Shown here in pieces: positions 22,539 through 24,669 of a stretch of DNA of 24,669 nt. A model generated the notes under the pieces. It worked only from the letters and a program-made list of their open reading frames with translations. It ran no database searches and had not been told where the DNA came from. Source of the DNA: Bacteroidota bacterium (GTDB taxonomy: Bacteria; Bacteroidota; Bacteroidia; Bacteroidales; Rikenellaceae). Each line of letters begins with the position of its first letter. Positions within the stretch are counted from its first letter, which is position 1. Location of the stretch: positions 1-24,669 of the forward strand of contig JAEZPN010000035.1 in the NCBI GenBank assembly GCA_023413645.1. The letters run 5' to 3'. Position numbers and translations under genes: made by a program.

Positions 22539-24581
22539 ATGAGCAAAGAGTACAAGCGTTATCTTATTACCTCGGCACTTCCCTATGCCAATGGCCCTGT
22601 TCACATCGGCCACTTGGCAGGCGTTTATGTGCCCTCGGATATCTATACACGTTACCTTCGCCTGAAGGGTCACGACGTAATCTCAGTGTGCGGTAGCGAT
22701 GAGCACGGTGTGCCCATCACAATCAAGGCAAAGAAGGAGGGTATCACTCCTCAGCAGGTTGTTGACCGCTACCACGAGATTATCGAGAAGTCGTTCCGCC
22801 GCCTCGGCATGTCGTTCGACATCTACTCGCGTACCTCTTCACCCACACACCGTGTAACAGCCTCGGAGTTCTTCCGCAAACTATACGACGAGGGTAAGTT
22901 CATCGAGCAGACATCGGAGCAGTTCTACGACGAGGAGGCTAAGACATTCCTCGCAGACCGCTACATCGTGGGTACATGCCCACGCTGCCAGAATGAGAAG
23001 GCATATGGTGACCAGTGTGAGAAGTGTGGCTCTACGCTCTCTCCTGACGAGTTGATCAACCCCAAGAGTGCCGTATCGGGTGCTGTGCCCGTGAAGCGCG
23101 AGACAAAGCACTGGTACTTGCCTTTGGATAAGTATGAGGGTTTCCTTCGCGAGTGGATCTTGGAGGGTCACAAGGAGTGGAAATCTAACGTGTATGGTCA
23201 GTGTAAGAGCTGGCTCGACCTCGGCCTCCAGCCACGTGCCGTAAGCCGTGACCTCGACTGGGGTATTCCCGTACCCGTTGAGGGTGCTGATGGCAAGGTG
23301 CTCTACGTATGGTTTGATGCGCCTATCGGCTACATCTCGGCTACTAAGGACCTCACACCCGACTGGGAGAAGTATTGGAAGAGCGAGGATACAAAGATGG
23401 TACACTTCATCGGTAAGGATAACATCGTATTCCACTGTATCGTATTCCCCTCAATGCTTAAGGCACATGGCGGTTACATCCTCCCCGAGAATGTACCTGC
23501 AAATGAGTTCTTGAACCTCGAGGGCGACAAGATATCTACATCGCAAAACTGGGCTGTATGGCTCCACGAGTACCTCGATGAGTTCCCCGGCAAGGAGGAT
23601 GTATTGCGTTACGTATTGTGCGCTAACGCCCCCGAGACCAAGGATAACGACTTCACATGGAAGGACTTCCAGGCACGCAACAACTCTGAGCTTGTGGCGG
23701 TGTTGGGTAACTTTGTTAACCGCGCATTGGTGCTCACCAAGAAGTACTACGACGGCGTAATTCCCGAGCGTGGCGCGCTCACAGAGTATGATGAGGCTAC
23801 AATCGAGGAGTTGCAGAAGATTAAGGCGTCGTTGGAGCGCAATATCGAGCACTACCACTTCCGTGAGGCGTTGAAGGATGCTATGGCATACTCGCGTATC
23901 GGTAACAAGTATCTCGCCGACACAGAGCCTTGGAAGGTTGTTAAGACAGATCCCGAGCGCGTTAAGACAATCCTTAACATCGCGCTTCAGATTACAGCAA
24001 ATACAGCTATCGCCATCGAGCCCTTCATGCCATTCTCGGCTGAGAAGATGCTCAAGATGCTCGCTGTGGATAAGTTCAGCTGGGAGCAGCTTGGTTCTAT
24101 GGAGCTCCTCGCTGCTGGTCACACTATAGGTGATGCTCAGCTCCTCTTCGAGAAGATTGAGGATGACGTTATCCAGGCACAGCTCGACAAGCTCGAGGCA
24201 TCACGCAAGGCTAAGCTTGCAGCAGAGGCGGCACAGAATGTCACAGAACAGAAGCCCGAGGTTACGTTCGACGACTTCCAGAAGATGGACATCCGCGTAT
24301 CTACAATCCTCGAGGCGGAGAAGGTAGCAAAGACAAAGAAGCTTCTTAAGCTCACCATCGATACCGGCATCGACAAGCGCACTATCGTTTCGGGCATCGC
24401 GGAGTACTACACTCCCGAGCAGCTCATAGGTCGCCAGGTGCTCGTATTGGCCAACCTCGCACCTCGCGAGATTAAGGGCATCGAGTCACGCGGTATGATC
24501 CTTATGGCAGAGGATGCGCTTGGTCGTCTTGTGCTTGTTCAGCCCGAGGATAAGACCATGTCTGGTGCGATGATTGGATAA
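22539..24581 (+). CDS. metG: Methionyl-tRNA synthetase with C-terminal tRNA-binding domain
   Basis: Charges tRNA-Met with methionine. Class I synthetase of 680 residues: HIGH at 22-25 (PYANGPVHIGHLAG), a four-Cys zinc knuckle C147-C150-C160-C163 (CPRCQNEKAYGDQCEKC), KISTS at 331-335 in place of KMSKS (DKISTS), an anticodon-binding helical domain to about 540, a charged linker (KLEASRKAKLAAEA), and a Trbp111/EMAP-like tRNA-binding domain from about 578 (FQKMDIRVSTILEAEKV). The frame can be extended to a GTG at 22470, but those residues do not match the family; MSKEYKRYLITSALPYANG is the usual N-terminus. No terminator was found within the remaining 88 bases. Confidence 0.97.
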   Translation: MSKEYKRYLITSALPYANGPVHIGHLAGVYVPSDIYTRYLRLKGHDVISVCGSDEHGVPITIKAKKEGITPQQVVDRYHEIIEKSFRRLGMSFDIYSRTSSPTHRVTASEFFRKLYDEGKFIEQTSEQFYDEEAKTFLADRYIVGTCPRCQNEKAYGDQCEKCGSTLSPDELINPKSAVSGAVPVKRETKHWYLPLDKYEGFLREWILEGHKEWKSNVYGQCKSWLDLGLQPRAVSRDLDWGIPVPVEGADGKVLYVWFDAPIGYISATKDLTPDWEKYWKSEDTKMVHFIGKDNIVFHCIVFPSMLKAHGGYILPENVPANEFLNLEGDKISTSQNWAVWLHEYLDEFPGKEDVLRYVLCANAPETKDNDFTWKDFQARNNSELVAVLGNFVNRALVLTKKYYDGVIPERGALTEYDEATIEELQKIKASLERNIEHYHFREALKDAMAYSRIGNKYLADTEPWKVVKTDPERVKTILNIALQITANTAIAIEPFMPFSAEKMLKMLAVDKFSWEQLGSMELLAAGHTIGDAQLLFEKIEDDVIQAQLDKLEASRKAKLAAEAAQNVTEQKPEVTFDDFQKMDIRVSTILEAEKVAKTKKLLKLTIDTGIDKRTIVSGIAEYYTPEQLIGRQVLVLANLAPREIKGIESRGMILMAEDALGRLVLVQPEDKTMSGAMIG

Positions 24582-24669
24582 TATAACATATTGATTGTTA
24601 ATGGGTTAGCTTAATTTAGAGACAACCTAAAATAAAAATATAACCAACTAAACTTAACTTTTTACTATG
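24582..24669 (+). promoter_or_regulatory. A/T-rich 3' edge, possible promoter and start codon of a cut-off gene
   Basis: TTG (24590-24592), 18 bases, TAATTTAG resembles the TTG-N19-TAnnTTTG pattern with one mismatch, and the window ends in ATG (24667-24669), preceded by an A/T-rich stretch like other leaders here. A gene may begin there, but nothing of it is visible. Confidence 0.3.

Noticed and set aside
23451..24122. Minus-strand frame of 223 codons opposite metG
   Set aside because: Mirror of metG codon bias; rich in Leu, Val and Cys with no recognisable domain or promoter. The same applies to long antisense frames at 4518-5027, 11467-11997 and 22881-23435.
1..24669. CRISPR array, tRNA or rRNA genes, defence genes, phage or IS genes
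   Set aside because: All gaps were read on both strands. No regularly spaced repeats, cloverleafs or transposase motifs were found apart from the short repeats listed.

Overview
This window looks like a chromosomal segment of a Bacteroidales bacterium (phylum Bacteroidota). The evidence is: promoters of the TAnnTTTG -7 type (with TTG/TTTG about 19-22 bases upstream in the clearest cases); start codons without Shine-Dalgarno sequences; a uppS-bamA-ompH-ompH block next to nadK; lipoprotein signals on a pullulanase and on a TPR regulator; and strong GAG/AAG/CGC codon use. I cannot name a genus. No tRNA, rRNA, CRISPR array, transposase or phage gene was seen. Nearly all genes are housekeeping, so the interest lies mainly between genes.

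Layout. 1-54: tail of an unrecognised gene. 141-2170: M13 zinc metallopeptidase whose lipoprotein signal is out of frame by one base. 2398-5306: sppA (signal peptide peptidase) and mrp (Fe-S carrier ATPase), 20 bp apart, closed by a strong terminator. 5301-5922: very AT-rich gap with a cluster of DnaA-box-like sites, a candidate replication origin. 5923-8873: nrnA-like DHH phosphoesterase and an MsbA-like ABC exporter. 8874-9607: non-coding stretch with a repeat element, 9-bp tandem repeats, a candidate minus-strand small RNA with its own promoter and terminator, and a 20-bp direct repeat. 9608-11308 (minus): membrane-spanning TPR regulator, divergent from pulA (11449-13422). 13582-18015 (minus): uppS, bamA, ompH, ompH, an isoprenoid-carrier and outer-membrane-assembly operon, with nadK upstream. 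19129-22388: pdxJ, cca and a membrane metallophosphoesterase in tight series. 22539-24581: metG. A new gene may begin at the last three bases.

How they fit together. Envelope biogenesis is the commonest theme: BamA and its Skp/OmpH chaperones, undecaprenyl diphosphate synthesis, lipid-A/phospholipid flipping (MsbA), SppA and an exported peptidase. The rest is cofactor and RNA metabolism (NAD kinase, PdxJ, Mrp, NrnA, CCA transferase, MetRS). The TPR regulator and pulA share a divergent intergenic region, which suggests but does not prove regulation of starch or glycogen use.

The most unusual signal is a family of palindromic elements directly after three stop codons (M13 peptidase, msbA, the second ompH). 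Each carries a terminator hairpin whose lower stem differs in sequence but keeps pairing, while the upper part always has GTAC-N5/6-GTAC. Two copies share the right-end sequence GACAAGAAAT, and ATTTCTTGT-like left ends are seen in copies A and C.
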